Assembly (NCBI RefSeq): GCF_000202835.1
Contig: NC_015186.1
Coordinates: 62,001 to 126,000, forward strand
DNA: 64,000 nt
Reading direction: 5' to 3'
DNA from: Acidiphilium multivorum AIU301
GTDB taxonomy: Bacteria > Pseudomonadota > Alphaproteobacteria > Acetobacterales > Acetobacteraceae
Below the pieces are notes generated by a model, which did no database searches, had not been told where the DNA came from, and saw only the letters and a program-made list of their open reading frames with translations. This document shows positions 40,143-51,164 of this stretch, in pieces. Made by a program: the position numbers and the translations under genes. Position 1 is the first letter of the stretch; the number at the start of each line of letters is the position of its first letter.

Positions 40143-41044
40143 AGCGCGTCGCGGTCCTGCTCGGTGGCATTTCGGAGGAGCGTGAGGTCAGCCTCGCCTC
40201 CGGCCGGCAGGTTGCGGCGGCACTGCGCAAGGCGGGGTATGACGTGTTCGAGATCGAGGTCGGCGCCGATCTCGGCGCGGTGATCGCGGCGCTGACGCCG
40301 GCGCCGGATGCGGTATTCAACGCGCTGCACGGCCGTTTCGGCGAGGATGGGACGATCCAGGGCGTGCTCGACTACATGGGCATCCCCTATACCCATTCCG
40401 GCGTGCGGGCATCGTCGATGGCGATGGACAAGGGCGCGGCGAAGGCGGTTTTCGCCTCTGCCGGCCTGCCGCTGGCGCAGCACCGCATCGTGCCGCTGGA
40501 CGAACTCGCGGAGGCCGATCCGCTGCCGCGGCCCTATGTCATCAAGCCGGTCAACGAGGGCTCCTCGGTCGGCGTGTTCATCCTGCGCGAGGGCGACAAC
40601 CGCCGCGCCGATATCGCGCGCGCCTGGCGCCACGGATCGGTGGCGATGACCGAGGAATATGTTCCCGGGCGGGAACTTACCGTGTCGGTGCTCGAGGACC
40701 GGGCGCTGGCGGTCACCGAAATTCGTGCGGAGGGCTTCTATGACTACACGGCGAAATATGCCGCCGGTGCCTCTCGGCACGAGATTCCGGCGGACGTGCC
40801 GCCTTCGGTGAGCGCGCGGGCCAGGGATGTCGCGGTTGCGGCGCATCGCGCGCTTGGCTGCCGTGGAGCGACACGCTCGGATTTCCGCTACGACGATGAA
40901 ACGGACCGGCTGGTGTTGCTGGAGGTGAACACCCAACCGGGCATGACGCCAACCTCGCTGTTGCCCGAACAGGCGGCTCATTGCGGAATCGATTTCCCCG
41001 CGCTGTGCGCCTGGATGGTGGAGAACGCCGCATGCCGCGTGTGA
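40139..41044 (+). CDS. ddl: D-alanine:D-alanine ligase
   Basis: An ATP-grasp enzyme making the D-Ala-D-Ala used by MurF. 301 residues from the ATG at 40139; the frame upstream lies within murB. Conserved [61 protein letters not shown] and [20 protein letters not shown]. It overlaps murB by 4 nt and ftsQ by 13 nt. Confidence 0.97.
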   Translation: MKRVAVLLGGISEEREVSLASGRQVAAALRKAGYDVFEIEVGADLGAVIAALTPAPDAVFNALHGRFGEDGTIQGVLDYMGIPYTHSGVRASSMAMDKGAAKAVFASAGLPLAQHRIVPLDELAEADPLPRPYVIKPVNEGSSVGVFILREGDNRRADIARAWRHGSVAMTEEYVPGRELTVSVLEDRALAVTEIRAEGFYDYTAKYAAGASRHEIPADVPPSVSARARDVAVAAHRALGCRGATRSDFRYDDETDRLVLLEVNTQPGMTPTSLLPEQAAHCGIDFPALCAWMVENAACRV

Positions 41045-41910
41045 AGCAGCGCAAGGCGACCGTCCAGGACCGTCCGAGTCCGCGCACGCTGTTGTTGCGC
41101 CGTTTGCGTCGGGCCGGACGCCCGACGGCGGTGCTCGGCGTCATGGCATTGCTGTTGATCGCGGTGCCGCTTGGTCTGCGGGGCGTTCTGGCGGTGTTTC
41201 GGCCGGTGCGCGCCGCGGCGGCGACCGTCGCGGCCGATGCGGGATTCCGGATTGCCCATATTGAACTGAGCGGCGTTACGCCGGGATCGCGCGCCGTTGT
41301 CGAGCGCGCGCTCGATGTCGAGCGTGGCAAGGCGATCTTCGCTGTATCGCCGGCGGCCGTGGCAGCCCGGGTCGGAGCGCTGGGCCTGGTGCGCAGCGCC
41401 GTTGTCGAGCGCGTGTTGCCTGACACGTTGCGGGTCGAGGTCACCGAACGCCGCGCCGTTGCGATCTGGCAGCGGCCGGATGGGCGCTTCGCGCTGGTCG
41501 GCGCTGGTGGCGCGGTGCTGGAGGATCGCGATGCAGGGGCAGCCCGGGCGCATGATCCGAATCTGAGGCTGCTGGTCGGCGCTGGTGCGCCGAAGCATGC
41601 CCAGGACCTGCTCGACCTGCTCGCCCGGTTTCCCGCGATCGATTCGAAGGTGGTTGCCGCCGAGCGGATCGATCGGCTGCGCTGGAACCTGATCCTGCGC
41701 GATCACACGGTGGTGGAACTGCCGGATTCCCATCCAGCTCGTGCGCTGACCGTGTTGATGCAGGCCGAGCGGAAGATTCGCCTTCTGGATCGGCCGGTGC
41801 GCCGGATCGACCTGCGGCTTGCCGACCGCCTGGTGGTGCGCCCCTACCCGAAAGGTTTCGTGACCGACGCCGCTACGCCGTCCGCAGCATCCGGGAAACA
41901 CAAGTCATGA
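41032..41910 (+). CDS. ftsQ: Cell division protein FtsQ
   Basis: Bitopic divisome protein. 292 residues from the ATG at 41032, inside the 3' end of ddl. A basic cytoplasmic tail precedes one membrane helix (about 30-52). The POTRA domain (about 70-140) reads [23 protein letters not shown] then [30 protein letters not shown], and a beta domain with [15 protein letters not shown] follows, ending in [14 protein letters not shown]. The match to FtsQ/DivIB and the position between ddl and ftsA agree. ftsA follows after 13 nt with a GGGAGG site. Confidence 0.95.
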   Translation: MPRVKQRKATVQDRPSPRTLLLRRLRRAGRPTAVLGVMALLLIAVPLGLRGVLAVFRPVRAAAATVAADAGFRIAHIELSGVTPGSRAVVERALDVERGKAIFAVSPAAVAARVGALGLVRSAVVERVLPDTLRVEVTERRAVAIWQRPDGRFALVGAGGAVLEDRDAGAARAHDPNLRLLVGAGAPKHAQDLLDLLARFPAIDSKVVAAERIDRLRWNLILRDHTVVELPDSHPARALTVLMQAERKIRLLDRPVRRIDLRLADRLVVRPYPKGFVTDAATPSAASGKHKS

Positions 41911-41923
41911 GGGAGGCACGGGC

Positions 41924-43231
41924 ATGAACGATCTGTCCCGCCGCGCGACGCTGACCGCGACACGGGCCGAACCGCGCCAGCAGGAAACGCGCCGCCAGCC
42001 CGCGCGATCTGGCCCGTTCGGCGTGCTGGATATCGGTTCGACCAAGATTTCCTGCCTGATCGGCCGCGCCGAGAGCGATGGACGGCTGCGCGCCCTCGGC
42101 TTCGGCTGGCAACGTGGGCGAGGGGTAAAATCGGGCGGCATCGTTGATCTGGAAGACGCGGAGAAGGCGATCCGTGCTGCTGTGGGCGCGGCTGAGGACC
42201 AGGCCGATATGCGGTTGAAATCGGTCACGGTGAACCTGTCATGCGGGCAGCCGGAGAGCCGGCTGTTCAACGTGCAGTGGCCGATCGACGGCCGCGCCGT
42301 GACCGAGGATGACATCCGCCGCGTGGTGCGCGAGGCGCGGGCCCGCGCGGCGTCCGAGGGGCGCGGCACGATTCATGCCCTGCCGCTCAATTTCTCCACC
42401 GACGAGACCGGCGGCGTCGCCGATCCGCGCGGACTTTATTGCGATACGCTGACCGCGCAGCTTCATGTGGTCGATGCCGCCACCACGGCGATCAAGAGCG
42501 TCACCGCCTGCCTCGAACGATGCGAGCTCGAGATTGCCTCGATGGTGTCGGCGCCGTTTGCCTCGGGCCTCGCAACATTGGTGGAGGACGAGCGGGAACT
42601 CGGCGCCACCGTGATCGACATGGGCGGCGGCACGACGACGATCGCGGTCTTCGCCGAAGGGCAGATGCTGCACACGGCGCAACTGCCGGTCGGCGGCAAT
42701 CACGTCACCAACGACGTCGCCCGGCTGCTTTCCACCCAGGTGGCGCATGCCGAGCGGCTCAAGACGCTCTATGGCACCTGCCAGGAAAGCCCGGACGATG
42801 CGCGCGAGCTGCTGCCAGTGCCCCTCGTGGGCGAGGCCGAGCACCAGATCGCCAAGGTGCCGCGCAGCGCGCTGGTTTCGATCATCCGCCCGCGGCTCGA
42901 GGAGATCTTCGAGCTGGTGCGCGACCGGATCGAGACCTCCGGGCTCGGCCGGGCGGCAGGGGCGCGCGTGGTGCTGACCGGCGGCGCGTCGCAACTGGTC
43001 GGTGCCCGCGAACTGGCGGCACAGATCCTCGACCGCCAGGTGCGGATCGGCAAGCCCATCGGCGTCATCGGCCTGCCCGACGCCGCCACCGGGCCGAATT
43101 TCGCCACGATGATCGGCCTGCTCGCCTTCGCCAGCGGCGACGGCCAGACGATGCATGACATCGATCTGACCGCTGCCGCGCCGCAGGGCCGCCTTGCCCG
43201 TTTCATGAACTTGCTCATGCGGCGGATGTGA
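41924..43231 (+). CDS. ftsA: Cell division ATPase FtsA
   Basis: Actin-like protein that tethers FtsZ to the membrane. 435 residues. N-terminal extension of about 25 polar residues, then [17 protein letters not shown], the FtsA-specific 1C domain with [33 protein letters not shown] (phosphate 2), [14 protein letters not shown] and [17 protein letters not shown]. The C-terminal amphipathic helix is [13 protein letters not shown] 64-bp gap with CAGGAG separates it from ftsZ. Confidence 0.97.
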   Translation: MNDLSRRATLTATRAEPRQQETRRQPARSGPFGVLDIGSTKISCLIGRAESDGRLRALGFGWQRGRGVKSGGIVDLEDAEKAIRAAVGAAEDQADMRLKSVTVNLSCGQPESRLFNVQWPIDGRAVTEDDIRRVVREARARAASEGRGTIHALPLNFSTDETGGVADPRGLYCDTLTAQLHVVDAATTAIKSVTACLERCELEIASMVSAPFASGLATLVEDERELGATVIDMGGGTTTIAVFAEGQMLHTAQLPVGGNHVTNDVARLLSTQVAHAERLKTLYGTCQESPDDARELLPVPLVGEAEHQIAKVPRSALVSIIRPRLEEIFELVRDRIETSGLGRAAGARVVLTGGASQLVGARELAAQILDRQVRIGKPIGVIGLPDAATGPNFATMIGLLAFASGDGQTMHDIDLTAAAPQGRLARFMNLLMRRM

Positions 43232-43295
43232 TGAGCGAACGCCATCGCATCCTTGCTGCCCATCGTTTCACGCCCGCCTGCCAGGAGACGCAGAC

Positions 43296-44864
43296 ATGAC
43301 CCTGAACCTGATCCGACAGACCACGACACAGACAGATTTCACGCCGCGAATCACGGTGATCGGCGTTGGCGGTGGGGGCACCAACGCGGTCAACAACATG
43401 ATCGCGCTGAACCTGCCGGGCGTGGAATTCGTCGTCGCCAATACCGATGCACAACAGTTGATGCTCTCGCGTGCCGAGCGGAGGATCCAGCTTGGGCCCC
43501 ATATCACCCAGGGTAACGGTGCGGGCGGACGGCCGGAAATCGGCAAGGCGTCGGCTGAGGAAGCGTCGGAAGACCTGGCCCGCCATCTCGACGGCGCGCA
43601 TATGGTGTTCATCACCGCGGGCATGGGTGGCGGCACGGGCACGGGGGCCGCGCCGGTCATCGCGCGGATGGCGCGCGAGCGCGGCATCCTGACCGTCGGC
43701 GTGGTGACCAAGCCTTTCGCCTTCGAGGGGCGCCGCCGCCTGCGCTCCGCCGAGGAGGGGATCAACGAGCTGCAGCAGTTCGTCGATACGCTGATCGTGA
43801 TTCCGAACCAGAACCTCTTCAAGGTGGCCAACGAGCGGACAGGCTGGAAAGAAGCCTTCGAGATGGCCGACCATGTGCTCTACATGGGCGTGCGCGGCGT
43901 CACCGACCTGATGGTGGTTCCGGGCCTCGTGAACCTCGACTATGCCGACATCCGCTCGGTGATGTCGGTGATGGGCAAGGCGATGATGGGCACAGGCGAA
44001 GCCGAGGGCGAGGATCGCGCGATCCGCGCCGCGGAGGCGGCGATTTCCAATCCGCTGCTGGAAGACACCAACATGAAGGGCGCGCGCGGGCTGCTGATCA
44101 ACATCACCGGCAGTTCCGACTTCTCGCTGCATGAACTCGACCAGGCGGCGAACCGGATCGCCGAGGAAGTCGACGAGGATGCGAACATCATGGTCGGCAT
44201 GGCGCTGGATGAGAGCTTGGGAGGCCGGGTGCGGATTTCGGTGGTGGCGACCGGGATCGACACGCCAGTGCCGGCACAGGCCGAGCGGCCGCGCCTGGCC
44301 GCGGTTTCGGGCGACAGCGTGATGGTGGAGGCGAACGCGACAGTGGCGGCGCAGCCGCATATGACCGCGGCGCCCGCCGCGGCTTCGCATCCGGCACACT
44401 TCCAGCCGCAGTCCGCTCCAGCGCAGCACCAGGCGGCTCAGGCAATGCATCCGCAGCCGGCGCCGGGTCCGGTGCCGGCGCGTCCGCAGTTCCAGGCCGA
44501 GGGGCCGGTGCGGGCGCCGATCTCGGCTCCGGCCGCCTTCCGGGAGACGCCGCGCGCCGCCGAGCCGCCGCGCAAGCAGAGCCTGTTCGGCCGGATGACC
44601 AGCAGCTTCCGCAATGCGGCCGCCCCGCAGCCAATGCCGCAGGCGGAACCTCGTGCGGCCGCTCCGTCCTGGCCCGCGCGGGAGGAGCCTTCCTACCAGG
44701 CGCCGCAGCATCTTGACCGCGAGATGCCTCAGGCCCCGGCGGCCGAGCATGCCTCCTACCATGTGCCGCCGCAGCATCATGAGCCGCGTGCGGCGGTTCG
44801 GCTGACGCAGAACGAGGAAATCGGCATCGACATTCCGGCTTTCCTGCGCCGCCAGCAATCCTGA
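43296..44864 (+). CDS. ftsZ: Cell division GTPase FtsZ
   Basis: Forms the Z ring. 522 residues: the GTPase core (about 15-330) has [17 protein letters not shown], the tubulin signature [15 protein letters not shown] and the catalytic-loop [11 protein letters not shown]. From about residue 335 to 505 a Pro/Ala/Gln/His-rich linker follows, as in long alphaproteobacterial FtsZ proteins. The C-terminal peptide [15 protein letters not shown], which binds FtsA and other tethers, ends the protein. Last gene of the dcw cluster here; lpxC does not follow. Confidence 0.97.
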   Translation: MTLNLIRQTTTQTDFTPRITVIGVGGGGTNAVNNMIALNLPGVEFVVANTDAQQLMLSRAERRIQLGPHITQGNGAGGRPEIGKASAEEASEDLARHLDGAHMVFITAGMGGGTGTGAAPVIARMARERGILTVGVVTKPFAFEGRRRLRSAEEGINELQQFVDTLIVIPNQNLFKVANERTGWKEAFEMADHVLYMGVRGVTDLMVVPGLVNLDYADIRSVMSVMGKAMMGTGEAEGEDRAIRAAEAAISNPLLEDTNMKGARGLLINITGSSDFSLHELDQAANRIAEEVDEDANIMVGMALDESLGGRVRISVVATGIDTPVPAQAERPRLAAVSGDSVMVEANATVAAQPHMTAAPAAASHPAHFQPQSAPAQHQAAQAMHPQPAPGPVPARPQFQAEGPVRAPISAPAAFRETPRAAEPPRKQSLFGRMTSSFRNAAAPQPMPQAEPRAAAPSWPAREEPSYQAPQHLDREMPQAPAAEHASYHVPPQHHEPRAAVRLTQNEEIGIDIPAFLRRQQS

Positions 44865-44878
44865 CGGCAAGGCGACCG

Positions 44879-44906
44879 GCCGGCGGCGGCTCAGCCCGCC
44901 GCCGGC
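44879..44906 (+). terminator. GC-rich hairpin after ftsZ
   Basis: An 11-bp perfect stem GCCGGCGGCGG/CCGCCGCCGGC with a 6-nt loop, 15 bp after the ftsZ stop. No T-run follows, so it may protect the mRNA end or act only as a weak terminator. Confidence 0.45.
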
Positions 44907-45004
44907 GCGCCGAGCCTGATCAAATCTGCGTTCTCCGCGCCCCCCGGCGCCGCACATGCGGGTTTCGCTCTTGATGCCCATTGCGGGGGCGTCATTGTGT
45001 GCGA

Positions 45005-45382
45005 ATGACGATTCCTCTCTCATTGCTTCTGCTAGCCGCCTCACTCGGTGCGTGGCTCGGCGTGCGCGCAATGCAGCAGGGTGGGGTGAATGGTGGTGGC
45101 GTCTTCGGCCGGCTGCTTGGCCCGCTGCATGGCGTTCTGGGGGCCATGGGACTGACCGCGCTGGTCATCGCGCTGGCCCGCCATCCGGTGCCGGCACGGA
45201 TGGGGCTGGGCGGCTTCGGCGCGGGGGCGGAAATTCTGCTCGGTCTCGCCCTGCTGCTCGGCTTGTTCGTTGTCATCGCGGCCTGGCGCCAACGGCGCCC
45301 TGCGGGGCTGCTGCTCGGCACGCATGCGACGCTGGCGATCGCGGGTATTACCCTTGTGCTTGCCATCGCATCGCTGACCTGA
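45005..45382 (+). CDS. Small four-helix membrane protein of unknown function
   Basis: 125 residues from the ATG at 45005, chosen because it starts directly with the first hydrophobic helix (TIPLSLLLLAASLGAWLGV). Helices are visible at about 2-19, 35-56, 74-92 and 101-122. No cysteine or metal motif, no family recognised. It lies between ftsZ and comEC on the same strand, 140 bp after ftsZ. A role at the envelope can only be guessed. Confidence 0.6.
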   Translation: MTIPLSLLLLAASLGAWLGVRAMQQGGVNGGGVFGRLLGPLHGVLGAMGLTALVIALARHPVPARMGLGGFGAGAEILLGLALLLGLFVVIAAWRQRRPAGLLLGTHATLAIAGITLVLAIASLT

Positions 45383-45444
45383 TGTCGAGCTTTCATCCAT
45401 TCGGGAAATGAAATAGGGTAAATCAACTTATAGTTGAGGTTTCG

Positions 45445-47538
45445 GTGGATGTGGCGCTGATCGCGGTCAGAGCAGCGAAACCGGCGGCGGCGCCGCCGCC
45501 GGGTGCCCTGCGTTCGTCGGCCGCCTACGCGGGGCGGATCGTGCTGTTCCTCCCGGTAGCGATGATGGCCGGCATCCTCCTTTATTTCGATCTCAGGGCG
45601 GAACCGCCGGCGTGGCTGGCGCCGGTGGCGATCGTGCTGGCGGCCGGTGTACTCACCATGCTCTGGCGGCGGCCGGTGGGTTGCCGGCTGGCAGCGCTGG
45701 CGCTGTTTGCCCTACTCGGTCTCGGCCGGGCGCAATGGCAGGCGATGCTGATGCCGCCGCCGATCGTCGTGCCGCACGGCGTCGTGACGGTAACAGGACG
45801 GGTGAGTTCGATCGACTTGCTGGCGACCGGCCGACGGGTGCGGATTGCGGCACCGCGCCTCGATGGCGGGCCGGCGCTGGGCCGGGCAGTGAGGATCAAG
45901 TTACGCCGCGGCGACGATGTCCGCCTCGCGGCAGGCGACAGTGTGCGGGTGCGCGCCTTTCTCTTCGCTCCGTCTCGCCCGGCCTATCCGGGAGGGTGGT
46001 CGTTCGGACGGGATCAGTTTTTTTCGGGGCTCGGCGCGGTTGGGTTCGCGGTCGGGAAGCTCGACGTGACGCGCGTTGCCGCGCCGGGGTGGGGCGGCGC
46101 ACTGCGGCGGTTGCGCGAAACGATTGCCGCACGGGTGCTGACCGCCATGCCGCCCACTACGGGGCCAATCGCCGCCACGCTGCTGACCGGCTTCGAGGAA
46201 TCGATTCCGGCACGTGAGCGCCAGGCGTTCATCACCGCCGGACTGGCTCATATCCTTGCCGTCGCCGGGCTGCATATCGGCATCGTGATGGGGGCGCTGT
46301 TCGCGCTGGCGCGATTCTGCGTCGGGTGGTCCGAGTTTCTGCTGCTCCGCGTGCCGGCGAAGGTCATTGCCTCGGCCGTGGCTTTTGCGGGTGGGGTGGT
46401 CTATGCGGCGCTGACCGGTTTTCACGTGCCGATCGAGCGGAGTCTCGCCATGGCCGCGCTGGTTCTGCTCGGTATTGTCGCCGGGCGACGGGCGCTGTCG
46501 CTGCGCGGGCTGGCGGTGGCGGCGTTCGTGTTGATGCTGATCGAGCCGCAGGCGGTGCCGGGGCCGAGTTTCCAGATGAGCTTTTCCGCCGTTTTGGCAC
46601 TGATCGCGGGCTATGAGGCGGTTGGACGCCGGTTCGATACCGAGGGGGCGGGATGGCGAGGACGGCTGGGTCGGCATATCGCCGCGCTGGCCTTCACCTC
46701 GCTGCTGGCGGGTGGGGCGTCGATGCCGTTCGCGGCCTACCAGTTCCAGCAGGTGCAGCCGTATTACATCCTGGCAAACCTGATCGCGGTGCCGCTGACG
46801 GCGCTCGTCGTGTTGCCGGCCGGCATGGTGGCGCTGGTCCTGATGCCGTTGCATCTCGAGGCGCTGGCGCTCGCGCCGATGGGGTGGGGGATCGCGGCGA
46901 TGCTGGCCGTGGCGCGGTTCGTCGGGCAGTTGCCGCACGCGCTGATCGTGATCGGGCCAAGCCCGGGCTGGCCGGTTGCGCTGCTGGGCCTCGGCATGGC
47001 GCTGCTCGGACTGCTGCGGGGGCGGGTACGCCTTGCCGGCCTGGCGCCTGTCGTGATCGGTCTGGCGGGGATGATGCTGGGCCGCGCGCCGGATGTGCTG
47101 GTCTCGCCCACGGCTTCGCTCGTTGCGGTGCGAGACGGCGCGGTGGTGCGGATACTCGAGACGCGGCGGCCGGATCAATACACCCTGGCGCAATGGCGGC
47201 CGGTCTTCGCGCATGACCGTGTGGCGGTGGCCCGGGCCGCCGACATTTGTGCCGGCGGGCGATGCCGGTTCGACCATGGGCGGGTGCTGTATCTTGCCGA
47301 TGCCACGGCGGCGGAGAACGGATGCGGCGATGCGCGGGTGGTGATCTCGCCTGAACCGTTGCGCGGCGCGTGCCGGGCCCGGGGGCGCTACGTGATCGAT
47401 CGGTTCAGCGTGTGGCGCGATGGCGCGATCGCGCTGCGGTTCGCGGGCGGCCGCGTGAGGCTGACTACGGACCGGTGGGTGCAGGGGGTGCGGCCGTGGG
47501 TGGCCGCCTGGCCGAAGCGGTGGCACCGACGCCGATAA
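45445..47538 (+). CDS. comEC: ComEC/Rec2-family DNA-uptake channel protein
   Basis: 697 residues. An N-terminal DUF4131-like part with three membrane helices and an OB-like soluble stretch is followed by the Competence domain (about 255-520) with AGLAHILAVAGLHIGIVMGAL, the ComEC signature, then FHVPIERSLAMAALVLLG. The C-terminal part is short and lacks a metallo-beta-lactamase domain, as in many alphaproteobacteria. It moves one DNA strand across the inner membrane in natural transformation; other competence genes are not in the window. The start is GTG at 45445 with GAGG 5 nt upstream; the palindrome CAACTTATAGTTG (45424-45436) touches that ribosome site. Its last 74 bases overlap the convergent GT2 gene. 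Confidence 0.9.
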   Translation: MDVALIAVRAAKPAAAPPPGALRSSAAYAGRIVLFLPVAMMAGILLYFDLRAEPPAWLAPVAIVLAAGVLTMLWRRPVGCRLAALALFALLGLGRAQWQAMLMPPPIVVPHGVVTVTGRVSSIDLLATGRRVRIAAPRLDGGPALGRAVRIKLRRGDDVRLAAGDSVRVRAFLFAPSRPAYPGGWSFGRDQFFSGLGAVGFAVGKLDVTRVAAPGWGGALRRLRETIAARVLTAMPPTTGPIAATLLTGFEESIPARERQAFITAGLAHILAVAGLHIGIVMGALFALARFCVGWSEFLLLRVPAKVIASAVAFAGGVVYAALTGFHVPIERSLAMAALVLLGIVAGRRALSLRGLAVAAFVLMLIEPQAVPGPSFQMSFSAVLALIAGYEAVGRRFDTEGAGWRGRLGRHIAALAFTSLLAGGASMPFAAYQFQQVQPYYILANLIAVPLTALVVLPAGMVALVLMPLHLEALALAPMGWGIAAMLAVARFVGQLPHALIVIGPSPGWPVALLGLGMALLGLLRGRVRLAGLAPVVIGLAGMMLGRAPDVLVSPTASLVAVRDGAVVRILETRRPDQYTLAQWRPVFAHDRVAVARAADICAGGRCRFDHGRVLYLADATAAENGCGDARVVISPEPLRGACRARGRYVIDRFSVWRDGAIALRFAGGRVRLTTDRWVQGVRPWVAAWPKRWHRRR

Positions 47539-48490
47539 GGCGCGCGCCGCCCGGCAGCCGGTGGCGGATTTCGTTACGGAAGACGTAGTGGCGGGTCTCT
47601 GCCGTTTCTTGGTGGCGGGGGCGGGTGCGTGCGAGGGCATGGGCCTCGGCAATGGCGTCGAGTGTCGGGCGCAGCCGGGACGCGTTGATGCCACGCGCGA
47701 GATAAATGCCGGCGCGGAACAGGAAACCGGACAGACCGTTCCAGTCATGGGCGATCAGCAGACGGTTGCGAACGTATTGGTGCCAGCGTCCGGCATTCCA
47801 GTTCACCCGCGCTTCGGGAGAAACTTCATGGATGACGGCGAGGTCGCCGTGATGCTCGATGCGCCAGCCTCCGGCAATGGCGCGGCGGGCGAATTCGTAT
47901 TCCTCCCAGGTGAAGAACAGGCTCTCGTCATAGCCGCCGAGACGCTCGAAGCAGGCGCGCGACAGGGCGTGGCCGCAGCCGACGAAGGTGGTCGCCGCGA
48001 AAAATCCGTCGGCCCGGGGCAAAAGCCGCTTCGGATAGCCCCAGCTCGTCAGGTCGAGGCTACGCCCGTCGGCTGCAAGGATGCGGAACCCGATGGCGGC
48101 GAGATCCGCCGTTCCGGCGATGCGGATGGCGGCGCGGGCCGCGGTGTCGCGGGCGGCGAAGACGGCATCGTTGTCGAGCGCGATGATCGTGCGGCCGTGG
48201 CCGAGGGCGCTTACACGGTTGCGGCCACCGGGCACGCCGAAATTCTGCCCGATGCCGTAGAGCGCGACATGGGGGAATTCGGTCGCCACCGTCGCCAGGG
48301 CGGCGCGCATGCCGGGCGGTGAGTTCTGGTCGAGCACGATGACATGGCTGTCCAGCCCGGTTTGCGCGGCCGCCGAACGGATCGCGGCGATGGTTTCACG
48401 CGGGCGGTGATGGCTCAGGATGACAATGTCGGCATCATAGGCGTGGCCAGGGGGCGGCGTCCCGGCCAGCAGGCGCGGCTCAGATGGCAT
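47465..48490 (-). CDS. Family 2 glycosyltransferase
   Basis: 341 residues. GT-A fold: DIVILSHHRPRETIAAIRS at the N-terminus, the metal-binding motif in IIALDNDAVF (DxD-like DND), FVGCGHALSRACFERLGGYDESLFFTWEEYEFARR with the catalytic-base acids. Closest to rhamnosyl/galactosyl GT2 enzymes of surface polysaccharide synthesis. Third gene of a minus-strand group with the sugar-1-phosphate transferase (11-nt overlap) and the gtrA-like gene. Its C-terminal 24 codons overlap the end of comEC on the other strand. Confidence 0.88.
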   Translation of the reverse strand: MPSEPRLLAGTPPPGHAYDADIVILSHHRPRETIAAIRSAAAQTGLDSHVIVLDQNSPPGMRAALATVATEFPHVALYGIGQNFGVPGGRNRVSALGHGRTIIALDNDAVFAARDTAARAAIRIAGTADLAAIGFRILAADGRSLDLTSWGYPKRLLPRADGFFAATTFVGCGHALSRACFERLGGYDESLFFTWEEYEFARRAIAGGWRIEHHGDLAVIHEVSPEARVNWNAGRWHQYVRNRLLIAHDWNGLSGFLFRAGIYLARGINASRLRPTLDAIAEAHALARTRPRHQETAETRHYVFRNEIRHRLPGGARLIGVGATASARRPPTAAPPAPTGP

Positions 48491-49979
48491 TGCGGCCGAT
48501 CAGCACAGCGGGGATCGTGCGCAACAGGATGGCGAGGTCGAGCCAGGGGGACCAGCGCTCGATATAGTCGAGATCGGCGGCGACTCGGGCCGCCACGAGG
48601 TCGCGCCGGTCGGTCGGGCCGCGCAGGCCGCGCACCTGGGCGAGGCCGGTCAACCCCGGCTTCACGCGGTGGCGCACGCCGTAGAAGGCGATCGCCTGTT
48701 CGAAGGTGAAGTCGCCGGCGGTGGTGTGCGGCGCGTGCGGGCGGGGGCCGACCAGCGACATCTCGCCGCGCAGCACGTTGAATAGTTGGGGTAATTCGTC
48801 GAGCGAAAGGCGGCGGAGAATGGCGCCGAGCCGGGTGATCCGCCGATCGCCAGGCTGGGCCTGAGACACCGGGCCTGCGGCTTGTCTGGGTGGCTGCGGG
48901 CGCATCGTGCGGAACTTGAAGACCGTGAACGGCGCGCCGTCGAGCCCGATGCGGCGCTGGCGGAACAGGACGGGTCCGGTCATCCGTAGGGCGAGGGCGA
49001 TCAGGGCCAGAAGCGGGCCGAGCAGGATGATCAGCAAGGCGGCGCCGCCCACGTCCATGCTCCGCTTTGCCACGGCGCCGAACGGACGGATCGGCCGGTC
49101 GAGCACCGTGACGAGACGCAGGCTCCGGCCGGTCGCGAGGTCGCACGCGCCGATCTCGGCCACCGCGTCGAAGGCGAGGCGGATCCGCACCGGCTGATCG
49201 GCAAGGCGGGCAAGCAGTGCATCGATTTTGCCGCGGGCTTCGGGCCCATCGCCGCGCTGGACGAAGACGACGAGATCTCCGATCTGGCCAGAGCGGATCA
49301 TGGCATCCAGGGTCGCCGCATCGGCGATGGTGCGCAGGCCTGATGTCGGGGCGAGCCCCCAGCAGAAGACATAGCCAAGCCGGTGGTCGGTCATGCGGTC
49401 GAGACGAGTGCAGAGCATACGGTCGCACGGAGTTGCGGCAACGAGGGCGGATGCTCCTCGCGGGATGCCGATTCCGTGGCGGCGCCAGAACGCGGCAACC
49501 ATTGCGCGCTCGCCGAGCATCAGCACGGCAGTGAACGTGAAGGCACCGACGGCCCATGCAATTGATCTGTCGAGCGGCAATGTGGCTGGCACAGGGCGCA
49601 ACAGTGCGATCCGCAGCAGGGCAAGCACGTCCGCCGCCACGAGGGCGCGCAGCATGGCTCCGATATGGACGAGCGGCGCGCGCGCGGGGCCGACTGCGTA
49701 AAGACCGGCAGCGAACAGGGCGAACAATGTCAGGCCACCAAAGACGAGTTCGTTGAACGGCCCGGCGGCCATGGTGGGAGCAGGCGCCAACACTCGGGTG
49801 GCAAGACGCGGGCCAATGAGAACGGTCGCGGCATCCGCGACCAGGAGAAATGCGATTCCGCTACTCGGGCCGAGGTGCGGACGGAATCGGTGCGCCCGCT
49901 TGACCGGGATTGCCGCCATACGGCGGACTGGTTCGGCCAAAGGCTCGAGAATCGTCTGAGACATCCGGTTCGCCTCCAC
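48480..49979 (-). CDS. Polyprenyl-phosphate sugar-1-phosphate transferase (WbaP/exopolysaccharide type)
   Basis: 499 residues. Four to five N-terminal membrane helices and a middle CoA-binding-like domain precede the bacterial sugar transferase domain (about 305-499): AKRSMDVGGAALLIILLGPLLALIAL, VLFRQRRIGLDGAPFTVFKFRTM, LRRLSLDELPQLFNVLRGEMSLVGPRP and VKPGLTGLAQVRG. It loads the first sugar phosphate on the lipid carrier for exopolysaccharide or O-antigen. Start at 49979 or the Met at 49964. It overlaps the GT2 gene downstream. Confidence 0.93.
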   Translation of the reverse strand: MEANRMSQTILEPLAEPVRRMAAIPVKRAHRFRPHLGPSSGIAFLLVADAATVLIGPRLATRVLAPAPTMAAGPFNELVFGGLTLFALFAAGLYAVGPARAPLVHIGAMLRALVAADVLALLRIALLRPVPATLPLDRSIAWAVGAFTFTAVLMLGERAMVAAFWRRHGIGIPRGASALVAATPCDRMLCTRLDRMTDHRLGYVFCWGLAPTSGLRTIADAATLDAMIRSGQIGDLVVFVQRGDGPEARGKIDALLARLADQPVRIRLAFDAVAEIGACDLATGRSLRLVTVLDRPIRPFGAVAKRSMDVGGAALLIILLGPLLALIALALRMTGPVLFRQRRIGLDGAPFTVFKFRTMRPQPPRQAAGPVSQAQPGDRRITRLGAILRRLSLDELPQLFNVLRGEMSLVGPRPHAPHTTAGDFTFEQAIAFYGVRHRVKPGLTGLAQVRGLRGPTDRRDLVAARVAADLDYIERWSPWLDLAILLRTIPAVLIGRNAI

Positions 49980-50017
49980 CTAGAGTTGCTTGACCGCAAT
50001 CCAAGGTTGATTTTTGG

Positions 50018-50458
50018 TTAACCGAAAACGAGGCGGCGGGAAAGCAGAAAATTGATGAGGAAGCCCGACGCCGCCCCGGCGGCGACGGCCAACACCGGAT
50101 AGTGACGCGGCAGGACAAAGCTTGCGATCAGAGCGGAATACGCGCCGCGATTGACCATGAAGCCAGCGAGGTTGACCATGAGAAAGCGCAACCACTGGGT
50201 GTGGGCCGGGCGCTGGGCGCGGGCGCGGAACGTCCACAGCCGGTGTAGCACCCAATTGCAACTGGCAGCGATCAGATAGGCTGCCATGCCGGCGCCGTAG
50301 AGGCCGAGGCTTGGGATCAGCGCATAGACGGCGGCGATATCGACCAGCAGGCCGAACACGCCGACCAGGCCGAAGCGCAGTAACTCGCCCGCCGCCGCGC
50401 GGTGGCGGGCCGGCAGTCGGTTGGTGACCAGCTCGATCGGCGAGGGCAGGGCGGGCAT
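50018..50458 (-). CDS. GtrA-like membrane protein
   Basis: 146 residues with four membrane helices and the GtrA signature LLRFGLVGVFGLLVDIAAVYAL, SCNWVLHRLWTFR and FLINFLLSRRLVFG. GtrA proteins are thought to flip lipid-linked glucose or otherwise support surface polysaccharide modification. It is first in the minus-strand group with the sugar transferase and GT2 and is divergent from coxS with a 188-bp gap. Confidence 0.9.
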   Translation of the reverse strand: MPALPSPIELVTNRLPARHRAAAGELLRFGLVGVFGLLVDIAAVYALIPSLGLYGAGMAAYLIAASCNWVLHRLWTFRARAQRPAHTQWLRFLMVNLAGFMVNRGAYSALIASFVLPRHYPVLAVAAGAASGFLINFLLSRRLVFG

Positions 50459-50646
50459 CGGGCAGGAGGGTTAGCAGGCCGGCGGCGGCGCGCAAGCGGA
50501 ACTGTGTCAAATTCTGCCAAATTCGTGTGCCGCCGCAGGAAAGCGCGGCGGTTCTCTTGACCAATGCGGAAGAGCCCCATCATCATGTGATCAGGAAGCG
50601 GTCCGCCCTGGCGGAGGGGCGCGCGTGATCATGAACGGAGGAATCA

Positions 50647-51144
<498 letters not shown>

Positions 51145-51164
51145 GGCTCGGATCATAAAAGATA

